DNA of 64,000 bases from Micromonospora chaiyaphumensis (GTDB taxonomy: Bacteria > Actinomycetota > Actinomycetes > Mycobacteriales > Micromonosporaceae): contig NZ_FMCS01000004.1 of NCBI RefSeq assembly GCF_900091435.1, forward strand, positions 186,001 to 250,000. Reading direction: 5' to 3'. Below the pieces are notes generated by a model. That model was given only the letters and a program-made list of their open reading frames with translations. It was not told where the DNA came from and did not search any database. A program made the position numbers and the translations under genes. Each line of letters starts with the position of its first letter. The first letter of the stretch is position 1. Below are positions 49,985-58,876 of the stretch, one piece after another.

Positions 49985-51799
49985 GTGCCTGCGCAGAGCG
50001 ACGGCAACCCCGCGGCGTCCCACGGCGCCCGTCCCCACCCGCTGCGCAACCTCTGGCGACTGCGCCCCTACCTGCGCCCCCACGCGGCGGAGTTCGCCTG
50101 GCTGCTGCTCGCCGCCCTGGCCGCCACGGCGGCGAGCCTGGCCGTGCCCCTGGTGGTGCAGCGGGTGGTGGACGGGCCGGTGGCCCGACACGACGTGGCC
50201 GGGCTGCTCCGGCTCGGCGCCCTCGCCCTGCTGCTCGGCTTGGCCGAGGCGGTGCTCATCTTCATCCGGCGGTGGACCCAGTCCTCCTCCTCGGTCGGCA
50301 TGGAGGCGGCCATCCGGGCCGACATCTACGCCCACCTGCAACGCCTGCCCACCGACTTCCACGACCGGTGGCAGTCCGGCCAGCTGCTCTCCCGGGTCAC
50401 CAGCGACCTGTCGGTGATCCGCCGGTTCCTCTCCTTCGGCCTGCTCTTCCTGGTGCTCAACCTGATCACCTACGCCGCCGTCGTGGTGCTGCTGGTCCGG
50501 CTGCACCCCTGGCTCGGCCTGCTGGTGGCGGCCAGCGCCGTCCCGCTGTTCCTGATCAGCCGCCGGTTCGCCCGCCACTACCACGCGGCGTCCCGCCGGA
50601 TGCAGGACCAGCAGGGCGACGTGGCCACGCTGGTCGAGGAGACCGCACAGGGGCTGCGCACCATGCGGGCGTACGGGCGGGGGCCGGAACTGGCCGCCCG
50701 GTTCGCCACCGGCGCCCGGAGGCTGCACGACACCGGGATCCGCAAGGCCCGGCTGCTGGCCCGCACCTCCGCCCTGTTCGACCTGGTGCCCAACCTGACC
50801 CTCGGGGTGGTGCTGGTGGCCGGCGCCGCCGCCGTCGCCCGGGGCGGGCTCACCATCGGCGCGCTGGTGGCCTTCGTCAGCCTCCAGCTCATGCTGATCT
50901 GGCCGGTGCAGTCGCTCGGCTGGATCATCGCCAACGGGCAGGAGGCGGCGACCGCCGCCGACCGGATCCAGGAGGTGCTGGACACGCCACCCTCCATCGT
51001 GGACGCTCCGCACGCCCGCCCGCTGGACCGGGCGGAGGTGCGCGGCCGGCTGCGCTTCGAGCGGGTGAGCTTCCGCTACCCCGGCAGCCCGGCCCCGGTG
51101 CTGCGCGAGGTGGAGCTGACCGTCGAGCCGGGCGAGACGCTGGCCCTGGTCGGTGCGACCGGCTGCGGCAAGAGCACGCTGCTGTCCCTGGTCCCCCGGC
51201 TCCACGAGGTGACCGGCGGCCGGGTCACGCTGGACGGGCACGACCTGCGCGACCTGCGGCTCGGTTCGCTGCGCCGGCTGGTCGGGGTGGCCTTCGAGGA
51301 GCCGACGCTGTTCTCCATGTCGGTCTGGGAGAACCTGACGCTGGGCCGGCCGGAGGCCGGCGAGGAGGAGGTCCGGGCCGCGCTCGCGCTGGCCCAGGCG
51401 GAATTCGCGTACGACCTGCCGTGGGGGCTGGCCACCCGCGTCGGCGAGCAGGGGCTCTCCCTCTCCGGCGGGCAGCGGCAGCGGCTGGCGCTGGCGCGGG
51501 CGGTGCTCGGCCGGCCCGCCGTGCTCGTGCTCGACGACCCGCTCTCGGCGCTCGACGTGCACACCGAGGCGCTGGTCGAGGCGGCCCTGCGCCGGGTGCT
51601 GCGGGACACCACGGCCCTGCTCGTGGTGCACCGGCCGTCGACGGTGGCGCTGGCCGACCGGGTGGCGCTGCTCGACGGCGGCCGGATCGTCGCCGTGGGC
51701 ACCCACTCCGAACTGCTGGCCGGGGTCCCGGCCTACCGGGCGGTGCTCTCCGCCGAGCCGGACCGGCGGACGGACGACGCCGGCCTGGTGCGGTCGTGA
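49985..51799 (+). CDS. heterodimeric ABC exporter, subunit 1 (permease-ATPase fusion, degenerate Walker B)
   Basis: A 604-residue type IV ABC half-transporter: six helices in residues 30-310, then an ATPase. Walker A is GATGCGKST, the signature LSLSGGQRQRLALAR, and Walker B VLVLDDPLSALD with Asp replacing the catalytic Glu. H-loop LVVHRPSTVALADR. Together with subunit 2 it would form one degenerate and one active ATP site. Probably exports lipids, drugs or peptides. GTG 49985 has TACCGT 6 nt upstream. It ends in GTGA overlapping subunit 2. Confidence 0.92.
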   Translation: MPAQSDGNPAASHGARPHPLRNLWRLRPYLRPHAAEFAWLLLAALAATAASLAVPLVVQRVVDGPVARHDVAGLLRLGALALLLGLAEAVLIFIRRWTQSSSSVGMEAAIRADIYAHLQRLPTDFHDRWQSGQLLSRVTSDLSVIRRFLSFGLLFLVLNLITYAAVVVLLVRLHPWLGLLVAASAVPLFLISRRFARHYHAASRRMQDQQGDVATLVEETAQGLRTMRAYGRGPELAARFATGARRLHDTGIRKARLLARTSALFDLVPNLTLGVVLVAGAAAVARGGLTIGALVAFVSLQLMLIWPVQSLGWIIANGQEAATAADRIQEVLDTPPSIVDAPHARPLDRAEVRGRLRFERVSFRYPGSPAPVLREVELTVEPGETLALVGATGCGKSTLLSLVPRLHEVTGGRVTLDGHDLRDLRLGSLRRLVGVAFEEPTLFSMSVWENLTLGRPEAGEEEVRAALALAQAEFAYDLPWGLATRVGEQGLSLSGGQRQRLALARAVLGRPAVLVLDDPLSALDVHTEALVEAALRRVLRDTTALLVVHRPSTVALADRVALLDGGRIVAVGTHSELLAGVPAYRAVLSAEPDRRTDDAGLVRS

Positions 51800-53778
51800 C
51801 CGGGCCCGCCGTGCCGCCCCGGATACCCCGGCAGCGCGGCGACCCCACCCGGCCCCGGCGCGGCGACCCCGACCTCGACCGGTCCCGGCCGCGCGGCGAC
51901 CCCGACCTCGCCCGGTCCCGGCCGCGCGGCGACCTCGACCTCGACCTGTCCCGCTGGCGCGGGCGGGCCACCGACCCCGACGCCGACCGCAGCCGGGCCG
52001 AGGACTCGTCACCCGAGGCGGTGGCCCGGCTCCGGCGCCGCAGCCGGACCCTGCTCCGCGACCTGCTCCGCCCGCACCGGGCCCGCCTCGGGGTGGCCGT
52101 CTCCCTGCTGCTGGCCCAGAACGCCGCCGCGATGGCCGGCCCGTACCTCGTGATGCTCGGCATCGACCGGGGCATCGGGCCGCTGCGCGCCGGCGACGCG
52201 GGCCCGCTGATCGCCGTCGCCGCCGCGTTCGTCGTCGCCACCGGCACCGAGTACGCGACCCGGCGCGCCTTCCTCGCCCTCGCCGCCCGGATCGGCCAGG
52301 CCGTCCTGCTCGACCTCCGCAACCGGGTGTACGGCCACTTCCTCCGCCTCGACGTCGGCTTCCACGAGCGCTACACCTCGGGCCGGATGGTGTCCCGGCT
52401 GACCAGCGACCTGGACTCGATCGCCGAACTGGTCGACGGCGGGATCGACAAGCTCGTGATGGCCGCGCTGTCGGTGCTGTCGGTGGCGGGCATCCTGCTC
52501 TGGCTGGACCTGCCGCTGGCCGCGGTCACCCTGCTCGCCTTCCCGTTCCTGTTCTGGCTGTCCCGCTGGTTCGCCCGCGCGTCCGCCGGGGCGTACCGGC
52601 GGACCCGGGAGGCGGTGGCGCTGGTCATCGTGCACTTCGTCGAGTCGCTGCGCGGGATCCGGGCGGTGCAGGCCTACCGGCGGGAGCCCCGCAACCAGCG
52701 CATCTTCGCCGCCGTCAACGACGACTACCGGCAGGCCAGCCTGCGCGCGTTCCGGCTCATCGCGGTCTACTCACCGGGCATCCGGCTGATCGGCAACCTG
52801 ACCGCCGCGGTGGTGCTCGGCTACGGCGGCTGGCGGGTGCTGGGCGGGCGGACCGAGGTGGGCGTGCTCGCCGCGTTCCTGCTCTACCTGCGCCGGTTCT
52901 TCGAGCCGATGGAGGAACTGAGCCAGTTCTACAACGCGTTGCAGTCGGCCACCGCGGCGCTGGAGAAGCTGGCCGGGGTGCTGGACGAGCGGCCGGCCGT
53001 GGCCGAGCCGGCGCGGCCGGTGCGGCTGCCCGCCGGACCGGGGCGGGGGGCGGTGGTGTTCCGCTCGGTCCATTTCGGCTACCGGCCCGAGGCGCCGATC
53101 CTGTCCGGCCTGGAGCTGACCGTGCCGGCCGGGCAGACCGTCGCGCTGATCGGGCCGACCGGCGCCGGCAAGTCCACCATCGCCAAGCTGCTGGCCCGGT
53201 TCCACGACCCGGCCTCCGGCACCGTGAGCCTCGACGGGGTGGACCTGCGGCACCTGGCCGACGCCGAGCTGCGCCGGGCCGTGGTGCTGGTCACCCAGGA
53301 GAACCACCTGTTCAGCGGCTCGATCGCGGAGAACATCCGGTTCGGCCGTCCGGACGCCGACGACGCGACCGTGGAGGCCGCCGCCCGCGCCATCGGCGCG
53401 CACGACTTCATCGCCGCGCTCCCCGACGGGTACGCCACGGACGTGCACCGGCGCGGCGGCCGGCTCTCCGCGGGGCAGCGGCAGCTCGTCGCGTTCGCCC
53501 GGGCGTTCCTGGCCGACCCGCGGGTGCTGATCCTCGACGAGGCCACCTCGTCGCTGGACGTGCCCACCGAGCGCCTCGTGCAGCGGGCGCTGCACAGCGT
53601 CCTGCGGGACCGCACCGCGCTGGTCATCGCGCACCGCCTCTCCACCGTGGAGATCGCCGACCGGGTGCTGGTCCTCGACGGCGGCCGGATCGTGGAGGAC
53701 GGCTCCCCGGCCGAGCTGGCCGCGGCCGGCGGCCGGTACGCCGCCCTGCACCACCAGTGGCGCGACTCCCTGATCTGA
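51796..53778 (+). CDS. heterodimeric ABC exporter, subunit 2 with repeated N-terminal extension
   Basis: A 660-residue partner. The first about 75 residues hold a charged repeat (RSRPRGDPDLD-like units, see 51850-51946) not typical of exporters. Six helices and the ATPase follow: GPTGAGKST, signature LSAGQRQLVAFAR (Ala replacing Gly), Walker B VLILDEATSSLD with the catalytic Glu, and H-loop VIAHRLSTVEIADR. The changed signature faces the degenerate Walker B of subunit 1, which is the expected pattern. GTG 51796 overlaps the previous stop (GTGA). Confidence 0.92.
   Translation: MTGPAVPPRIPRQRGDPTRPRRGDPDLDRSRPRGDPDLARSRPRGDLDLDLSRWRGRATDPDADRSRAEDSSPEAVARLRRRSRTLLRDLLRPHRARLGVAVSLLLAQNAAAMAGPYLVMLGIDRGIGPLRAGDAGPLIAVAAAFVVATGTEYATRRAFLALAARIGQAVLLDLRNRVYGHFLRLDVGFHERYTSGRMVSRLTSDLDSIAELVDGGIDKLVMAALSVLSVAGILLWLDLPLAAVTLLAFPFLFWLSRWFARASAGAYRRTREAVALVIVHFVESLRGIRAVQAYRREPRNQRIFAAVNDDYRQASLRAFRLIAVYSPGIRLIGNLTAAVVLGYGGWRVLGGRTEVGVLAAFLLYLRRFFEPMEELSQFYNALQSATAALEKLAGVLDERPAVAEPARPVRLPAGPGRGAVVFRSVHFGYRPEAPILSGLELTVPAGQTVALIGPTGAGKSTIAKLLARFHDPASGTVSLDGVDLRHLADAELRRAVVLVTQENHLFSGSIAENIRFGRPDADDATVEAAARAIGAHDFIAALPDGYATDVHRRGGRLSAGQRQLVAFARAFLADPRVLILDEATSSLDVPTERLVQRALHSVLRDRTALVIAHRLSTVEIADRVLVLDGGRIVEDGSPAELAAAGGRYAALHHQWRDSLI
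51850..51946. repeat. about three 33-bp tandem repeats coding the charged N-terminus of the exporter subunit
   Basis: Units starting near 51851, 51881 and 51914 share the pattern (g)gtcccggccgcgcggcga then cc/tcgacctc, with the first unit slightly shorter. They encode Arg-Pro-Arg-Gly-Asp-like blocks. Copy number may vary between strains. Confidence 0.75.
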
Positions 53779-53867
53779 CCGGCCGCCGTGGTGACGTTGC
53801 GGTGCCGGACACCGCCACGAGGGCGAAAGTCGTGGAGCGGCACGGGTCGGCTGCCTACGATCGGCTG

Positions 53868-56432
53868 ATGACCGACACGGCGAGGACGGCCCGCGCCGGC
53901 GTCCCCGAGCGTCCGACCCTGAACGGCATCGAGGAGACCTGGGCGCGCCGCTGGCAGGAGGACGGGACGTACGCGTTCGACCGCTCGAAGGAGCGATCGG
54001 ACGTCTACGCGATCGACACCCCGCCGCCGACCGTATCGGGCGAGCTGCACATGGGGCACGTCTTCTCCTACACGCACACCGACACGGTTGCCCGCTTCCA
54101 GCGGATGCGCGGCCGCACGGTCTTCTACCCGATGGGCTGGGACGACAACGGCCTGCCCACCGAGCGGCGGGTGCAGAACGTCTACGGGGTGCGCCCCGAC
54201 CCGGCGCTGCCCTACGACCCGGGCTGGCAGCCGCCGGCCGCACCGGTGAGCGAGGCGGCCCGGAAGGACCCGGTGGCGATCTCCCGGCGCAACTTCATCG
54301 AGCTGTGCGAGGTGCTCACGGCGGAGGACGAGAAGATCTTCGAGGCGCTGTGGCGGCGGCTCGGGCTGTCGGTGGACTGGTCGCTGACCTACACGACGAT
54401 CGGGCGCGTGGCCCGGGCGACCAGCCAGCGCGCGTTCCTGCGCAACCTGGCCCGGGGCGAGGCCTACCAGGCCGAGGCGCCGACGCTCTGGGACGTCGGC
54501 TTCGCCACCGCCGTGGCCCAGGCCGAGCTGGAGGACCGGGAGCGCCCGGGTGCCTACCACCGGCTGCGCTTCCACGCCCCCGGCGGGCGCGAGGTGCTGA
54601 TCGACACCACCCGGCCGGAGCTGCTGCCGGCCTGCGTGGCGCTGGTGTGCCACCCCGACGACGACCGCTACGCCGACCTGGTGGGCACGTCGGTCCGTAC
54701 CCCGATCTTCGGGGTCGAGGTGCCGGTGCACGCGCATCCGCTGGCGGACCCGGCCAAGGGCACCGGCATCGCGATGGTCTGCACCTTCGGCGACCTGGCC
54801 GACGTGACCTGGTGGCGGGAGCTGCGCCTGGACACGCGGGTGGTGATCGGCCGGGACGGTCGGCTGCTGCCGGAGGCGCCGGCCGGCGTGCCCGCCGAGC
54901 CCTACGCGGCGCTGGCGGGGCAGACCGTGAACGGCGCCCGGCGCACGGTCGTCGAGCTGCTGGCCGACGCGGGCGACCTGGTGGGCGAGCCGCGCCCGAT
55001 CACCCACCCGGTGAAGTTCTACGAGCGCGGCGACCGGCCGCTGGAGATCGTCTCCACCCGGCAGTGGTACCTGCGCAACGGTGGCCGCGACCTCGACCTG
55101 CGCGAGGAGTTGCTGGCCCGCGGGCGGGAGCTGCGCTGGGTGCCGGAGCACATGCGACACCGCTACGAGCACTGGGTGGGCGGTCTCACCGGTGACTGGC
55201 TGGTCAGTCGGCAGCGCTTCTTCGGCGTGCCGGTGCCGGTGTGGTACCGGCTCGACGACACTGGCGAGCCGGACTGGTCCCAGCCTCTCACACCGGATGA
55301 GTCGATGCTCCCGGTCGACCCGTCGAGCGACCCGCCGCCGGGCTACGGGGAGGCGCAGCGCGGGGTGCCGGGCGGCTTCGTCGGCGACCCCGACGTGCTG
55401 GACACCTGGGCCACCTCGTCGCTGACCCCGCAGATCGTCGGCGGCTGGGAGACCGACGAGGACCTGTTCCGGCGGGTCTTCCCCATGGACCTGCGCCCGC
55501 AGGGGCAGGAGATCATCCGCACCTGGCTCTTCGCCTCGGTGGTGCGGGCGCACCAGGAGCAGGGTGTGCTGCCCTGGCGGGACGCCGTGCTCTCCGGCTG
55601 GATCCTCGACCCCGACCGGAAGAAGATGTCCAAGTCCAAGGGGAACGTGGTCACCCCCATGGGCCTGCTGGAGCAGAACGGTTCGGACGCGGTCCGCTAC
55701 TGGGCCGCCAACGGCAAGCCCGGCATGGACCTGGCCTTCGACCCGGCGCAGATCAAGGTGGGCCGCCGGCTCGCCACGAAGCTGCTCAACGCCTCGAAGT
55801 TCGCCCTCGGGCTGGGCGCCGCGGACGCGCTGCGCGCCCCGGCGACCGCGCCGTTGGACACCGCCATGCTCGCCGAGCTGTCCGGCGTGGTCGCCACGGC
55901 GACCACCGCCTTCGACGGGTACGACCACACGGCCGCTCTCATCGCCACGGAGGCGTTCTTCTGGCGCTTCTGCGACGACTACATCGAGCTGGTGAAGGAA
56001 CGCGCCTACGGCACCGGGCCGGGTGCCGACTCGGCCCGGGCGGCGCTGGCCACCGCGCTCTCGGTGCAGTTGCGGCTCTTCGCCCCGGTGCTGCCCTTCG
56101 TCACCGAGGAGATCTGGTCGTGGTGGCGCTACGGCTCGGTGCACCGCGCGCCCTGGCCCACCACCTACGAGGTGGGCCGGGCGGTGCAGGCGCCGGGTGA
56201 CCCGGAGCTGCTGCGGCTGGCCGCGGACGCGCTGGGCCAGGTGCGCCGGGCCAAGTCGGAGCGGAAGCTGTCGATGAAGGCCGAGGTGCCGCTGGCCGAG
56301 GCGCTCGGGCCGGCCGCCCTTCTCGACCGGCTCACCCTGGTGGCCGACGACGTCCGGGCCGCGGGCCGGATCGCCAAACTCGACCTGCTTCCCGACCGCA
56401 CGACCGAACTCGTCATCGCCTGCGCCTTCTGA
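53868..56432 (+). CDS. valS: valyl-tRNA synthetase
   Basis: An 854-residue class I synthetase that charges tRNA-Val and edits threonine-like errors. HMGH at 61-64 is the HIGH motif (PPPTVSGELHMGHVFSYTH), KMSKSKGN at 586-593 is the KMSKS loop, and the editing domain covers about 190-350. The anticodon-binding part ends at LDLLPDRTTELVIACAF without the usual C-terminal coiled coil, matching a shorter actinobacterial/archaeal-like ValS form. ATG 53868 lies 6 nt after TACGAT (53856-53861), so probably leaderless. Identity as ValS is firm. Confidence 0.95.
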   Translation: MTDTARTARAGVPERPTLNGIEETWARRWQEDGTYAFDRSKERSDVYAIDTPPPTVSGELHMGHVFSYTHTDTVARFQRMRGRTVFYPMGWDDNGLPTERRVQNVYGVRPDPALPYDPGWQPPAAPVSEAARKDPVAISRRNFIELCEVLTAEDEKIFEALWRRLGLSVDWSLTYTTIGRVARATSQRAFLRNLARGEAYQAEAPTLWDVGFATAVAQAELEDRERPGAYHRLRFHAPGGREVLIDTTRPELLPACVALVCHPDDDRYADLVGTSVRTPIFGVEVPVHAHPLADPAKGTGIAMVCTFGDLADVTWWRELRLDTRVVIGRDGRLLPEAPAGVPAEPYAALAGQTVNGARRTVVELLADAGDLVGEPRPITHPVKFYERGDRPLEIVSTRQWYLRNGGRDLDLREELLARGRELRWVPEHMRHRYEHWVGGLTGDWLVSRQRFFGVPVPVWYRLDDTGEPDWSQPLTPDESMLPVDPSSDPPPGYGEAQRGVPGGFVGDPDVLDTWATSSLTPQIVGGWETDEDLFRRVFPMDLRPQGQEIIRTWLFASVVRAHQEQGVLPWRDAVLSGWILDPDRKKMSKSKGNVVTPMGLLEQNGSDAVRYWAANGKPGMDLAFDPAQIKVGRRLATKLLNASKFALGLGAADALRAPATAPLDTAMLAELSGVVATATTAFDGYDHTAALIATEAFFWRFCDDYIELVKERAYGTGPGADSARAALATALSVQLRLFAPVLPFVTEEIWSWWRYGSVHRAPWPTTYEVGRAVQAPGDPELLRLAADALGQVRRAKSERKLSMKAEVPLAEALGPAALLDRLTLVADDVRAAGRIAKLDLLPDRTTELVIACAF

Positions 56433-56505
56433 CCCGCCGCACGGCTCGGCCCGCCGGAGACGGGATGGCGGCTCAGGCGCCCGGTTCTCCCCGCAGGGGC
56501 TCGGC

Positions 56506-56547
56506 CGCCGGGAACGGAGTGGCTGCTCGCCCACGCCGTTCCCGGCG
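56506..56547. terminator. 12-bp hairpin terminator between valS and the lipoprotein gene
   Basis: CGCCGGGAACGG and CCGTTCCCGGCG pair perfectly with an 18-nt loop, between convergent stops. Confidence 0.68.
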
Positions 56548-56555
56548 AGCGGCGC

Positions 56556-57035
56556 TCAGGTGGCCGAGCAGGCGGTGTCGAGCTGCTTCATGGCGGTGGT
56601 CAGCGGGGCCTTGCTCGGCGCCTTCTTCGGGGCCTTCGCCCACGTGTCCGCCAGGTCCGACATGGCGGCCGCGACCTGCTTCACGGCGTTGTTGACCGTG
56701 TCGCTGGTGGTGAAGGCATTCGCGTAGAGGGACGCGGCCCCGGCGGAGTACTGGGCGCTGACCGCGGAGTGCCCGGCCGGCGGGCCGATCTTCTCCGCCG
56801 CGGCGACCTTCTTCAACGCGGCCTCGACGTCCTTGTCGACGGCCGTGCAGGCGGCCTTCGTGGCGGCGTCCACGGCCGGCGCGGCCGGCGCCGTGGCGCT
56901 CGGCGCGGCGGCCGGCACCGTGGTCGCCGTGCCGGCGCCGCCGGACGCCGCCGGCTTGTCGCCGTCGTCGCAGCCGGCCATGACGAGCACCGCCACCGCG
57001 GCCGGAATCAGCGGTGCGAGCCGAGTTGTGCGCAT
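56556..57035 (-). CDS. small secreted lipoprotein
   Basis: A 159-residue exported lipoprotein. The signal MRTTRLAPLIPAAVAVLVMAGC ends in a lipobox (VMAGC). An Ala/Pro/Thr linker follows, then a helical domain with two Cys (AACTAVDKDVEAALKKVAAAE and LDTACSAT at the end) that could form a disulfide. ATG 57035 follows GGGGAG. No family recognised; similar short lipoproteins are common in Micromonospora-type genomes and are of unknown function. Confidence 0.8.
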   Translation of the reverse strand: MRTTRLAPLIPAAVAVLVMAGCDDGDKPAASGGAGTATTVPAAAPSATAPAAPAVDAATKAACTAVDKDVEAALKKVAAAEKIGPPAGHSAVSAQYSAGAASLYANAFTTSDTVNNAVKQVAAAMSDLADTWAKAPKKAPSKAPLTTAMKQLDTACSAT

Positions 57036-57151
57036 TCGTTTTCTCCCCGTTGGTCTCATGCTTTCGCCCGCCGGAAGCTACCAGACCCCGGTCGGCCGCG
57101 ATGTGGGATATCGGCGTTCCGTCGATGTCCACTCTGGAGGCGGATACGCCG

Positions 57152-57197
57152 GGGCCCCGCTCCGCGCCGCCTGCGTCAGGCGGGCCGAGCGGGGCCC
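57152..57197. terminator. 11-bp hairpin terminator of the ABC-2 operon
   Basis: GGGCCCCGCTC and GAGCGGGGCCC pair perfectly around a 24-nt loop, 12 bp after the end of the minus-strand operon. Confidence 0.72.
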
Positions 57198-57209
57198 TCT
57201 CCGTGCGGG

Positions 57210-57920
57210 TCAGCTGGTCTCGCCGGCCACGCTGAACGAGCGGAGGCGGTCCACCGCGAGGGCCGTGAAGCCGACCGCGATCAGCGCGCTCATCACCGAG
57301 GCGACCGGCACGGACACGTTCGTGGCGAGCATCTCGGTCGGTGCGATCCGGTCGGCGAGGGCGATCACGTACTGCTGGATGGAGAGCACCTTCGTGCCGC
57401 TGACGAAGTTGCCGAGCAGCCCCTCCCAGATCAGCACGTAGACGAGGCCGAGCAGCACCGGCCGCCGGGTGAGCAGGCTGAGCGCCACGAAGAAGGCGCA
57501 GTAGGCCAGCGACCCGATCGATGCGGCGACGGCGAGCGCCACGCCGAGGCGTACCGAATGGGCGAGCACGCCCGCGACGTAGAGCGGCACGGCGACGGTG
57601 ACCGCCGTGACGCCGGCGGCCACGGCCAGCTTCGGCAGGATGATCTGCCAGCGCGGCAGCGGCTTCGTGAGGATGTGCACCACCGTGCCGTCGTCGATCT
57701 CCGCGCCGAGCACGCCGGTGCCGACGATCAGCGCGACCACCGGCAGCACCACGGCCAGGCCGAGCCCGACCAGCACCGCCGGCCCCCACTCGCCCGGGTC
57801 GACGCCGAGCGAGCGGGAGAGGATCGCCAGCGTCAGCAGCAGCACGGGCAGCGGGAGGAGCAGCAGGAAGCGGCGCCGGCCGAACAGGCCGCGCGCGGTG
57901 ATCCAGGAAACGGTCGACAT
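57210..57920 (-). CDS. ABC-2 type transporter permease, second
   Basis: A 236-residue permease with about six helices (FLLLLPLPVLLLTLAILS; VLVGLGLAVVLPVVALIVG; SIGSLAYCAFFVALSLL; SVMSALIAVGFTALAVDRL). The EIDDGTVVHILTKPLPRWQIILPKL segment is characteristic of ABC-2 permeases and related NosY-like proteins. ATG 57920 lies 2 bp after the preceding ATPase gene. Last gene of a four-gene operon with two ATPases and two permeases. Substrate unknown. Confidence 0.88.
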   Translation of the reverse strand: MSTVSWITARGLFGRRRFLLLLPLPVLLLTLAILSRSLGVDPGEWGPAVLVGLGLAVVLPVVALIVGTGVLGAEIDDGTVVHILTKPLPRWQIILPKLAVAAGVTAVTVAVPLYVAGVLAHSVRLGVALAVAASIGSLAYCAFFVALSLLTRRPVLLGLVYVLIWEGLLGNFVSGTKVLSIQQYVIALADRIAPTEMLATNVSVPVASVMSALIAVGFTALAVDRLRSFSVAGETS

Positions 57921-57922
57921 GC

Positions 57923-58876
57923 TCAGCTCCCCACCAGGTAGGAGAAGACGCTCTCCAGCGATTCGTCCTCGGGCGTCAGCGACCGGACCCGGAGGCTCCG
58001 CGCCAGCGCGATCTTGGGCAGCGCCCGGGTGAAGGCGCCGTAGTCGCCGGCCCGCACGGTCAGCCCGTCCCGGCCCAGCTCGACCCCGGTCACCGACTCC
58101 TCGGCCATCAACGCGACCGCGAGGGCCCGGTCGTCGGTGGAGCTGACCCGGAAGACGTGCGGCCGGTTGGTCATCAGCCGGCGGATGGTGCGGTAGTCGC
58201 CGGAGGCGGCCAGCCGGCCGGCGACCATCACCTGGACGGTGCCGGAGACCTGCTCGACCTCCTCCAGGATGTGCGAGCTGAACAGGATGGTCCGGCCGGC
58301 GTCGCCGAGCCGGTGCAGCAGGGCCATCATGTGCAGCCGCTGCCGCGGGTCCATGCCGTTGAACGGCTCGTCGAGCAGCAGCACCTGCGGATCGTGCACG
58401 AGGGCGGCGGCCACGCGGGTGCGCTGCCGCATGCCCTTGGAGTACGTGCCGATCTTCCGGTCCTGCGCGTCCTCCATCTCGACCAGCGCGATGGCGGCAC
58501 GGGCCGCCGCCTCCGGGTCGGGCAGCCGGTGCAGCTTGGCGCTGGCCAGCACGAACTCGTACGCGCTCAGGAAGGTGTGCACCGCCTCCCGCTCGCTGAC
58601 CAGGCCGAGCCGGCGGTAGACGTCGGGGTTGCGCCAGGTCGGTGAGCCGTCGAGGGTGACCGCGCCGCGGGACGGGGCGAGGAAGCCGGCCATCATGTGC
58701 AGCAGGGTGGTCTTGCCCGCGCCGTTCGGGCCGAGCAGGCCGGTCACGCCGGGGCCGAGCCGCATGGTGACGTCGTTGACCGCCACCACGTTGCCGTACC
58801 AGCGGGAGACGCCGGCCAGGTCGAGGGTGGAGGCGGGGGTCGCCGGGGCCGCCGGCTCGGCGCTGATCGTGGTCAT
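57923..58876 (-). CDS. ABC transporter ATP-binding protein, second
   Basis: A 317-residue ATPase. Walker A GPNGAGKTT, signature YSKGMRQRTRVAAAL, Walker B VLLLDEPFNGMD and H-loop FSSHILEEVEQV are present. The C-terminal 90 residues (FRVSSTDDRALAVALMAEE; TPEDESLESVFSYLVGS) match the DUF4162-like tail of drug/ABC-2 ATPases. ATG 58876 overlaps the upstream permease stop (ATGA). It powers the adjacent permease. Confidence 0.92.
   Translation of the reverse strand: MTTISAEPAAPATPASTLDLAGVSRWYGNVVAVNDVTMRLGPGVTGLLGPNGAGKTTLLHMMAGFLAPSRGAVTLDGSPTWRNPDVYRRLGLVSEREAVHTFLSAYEFVLASAKLHRLPDPEAAARAAIALVEMEDAQDRKIGTYSKGMRQRTRVAAALVHDPQVLLLDEPFNGMDPRQRLHMMALLHRLGDAGRTILFSSHILEEVEQVSGTVQVMVAGRLAASGDYRTIRRLMTNRPHVFRVSSTDDRALAVALMAEESVTGVELGRDGLTVRAGDYGAFTRALPKIALARSLRVRSLTPEDESLESVFSYLVGS

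Noticed and set aside
49985..56432. ABC exporter plus valS as a resistance or antibiotic cluster
   Set aside because: valS has its own leaderless promoter, normal motifs and no paralogue in view; no biosynthetic gene is nearby.
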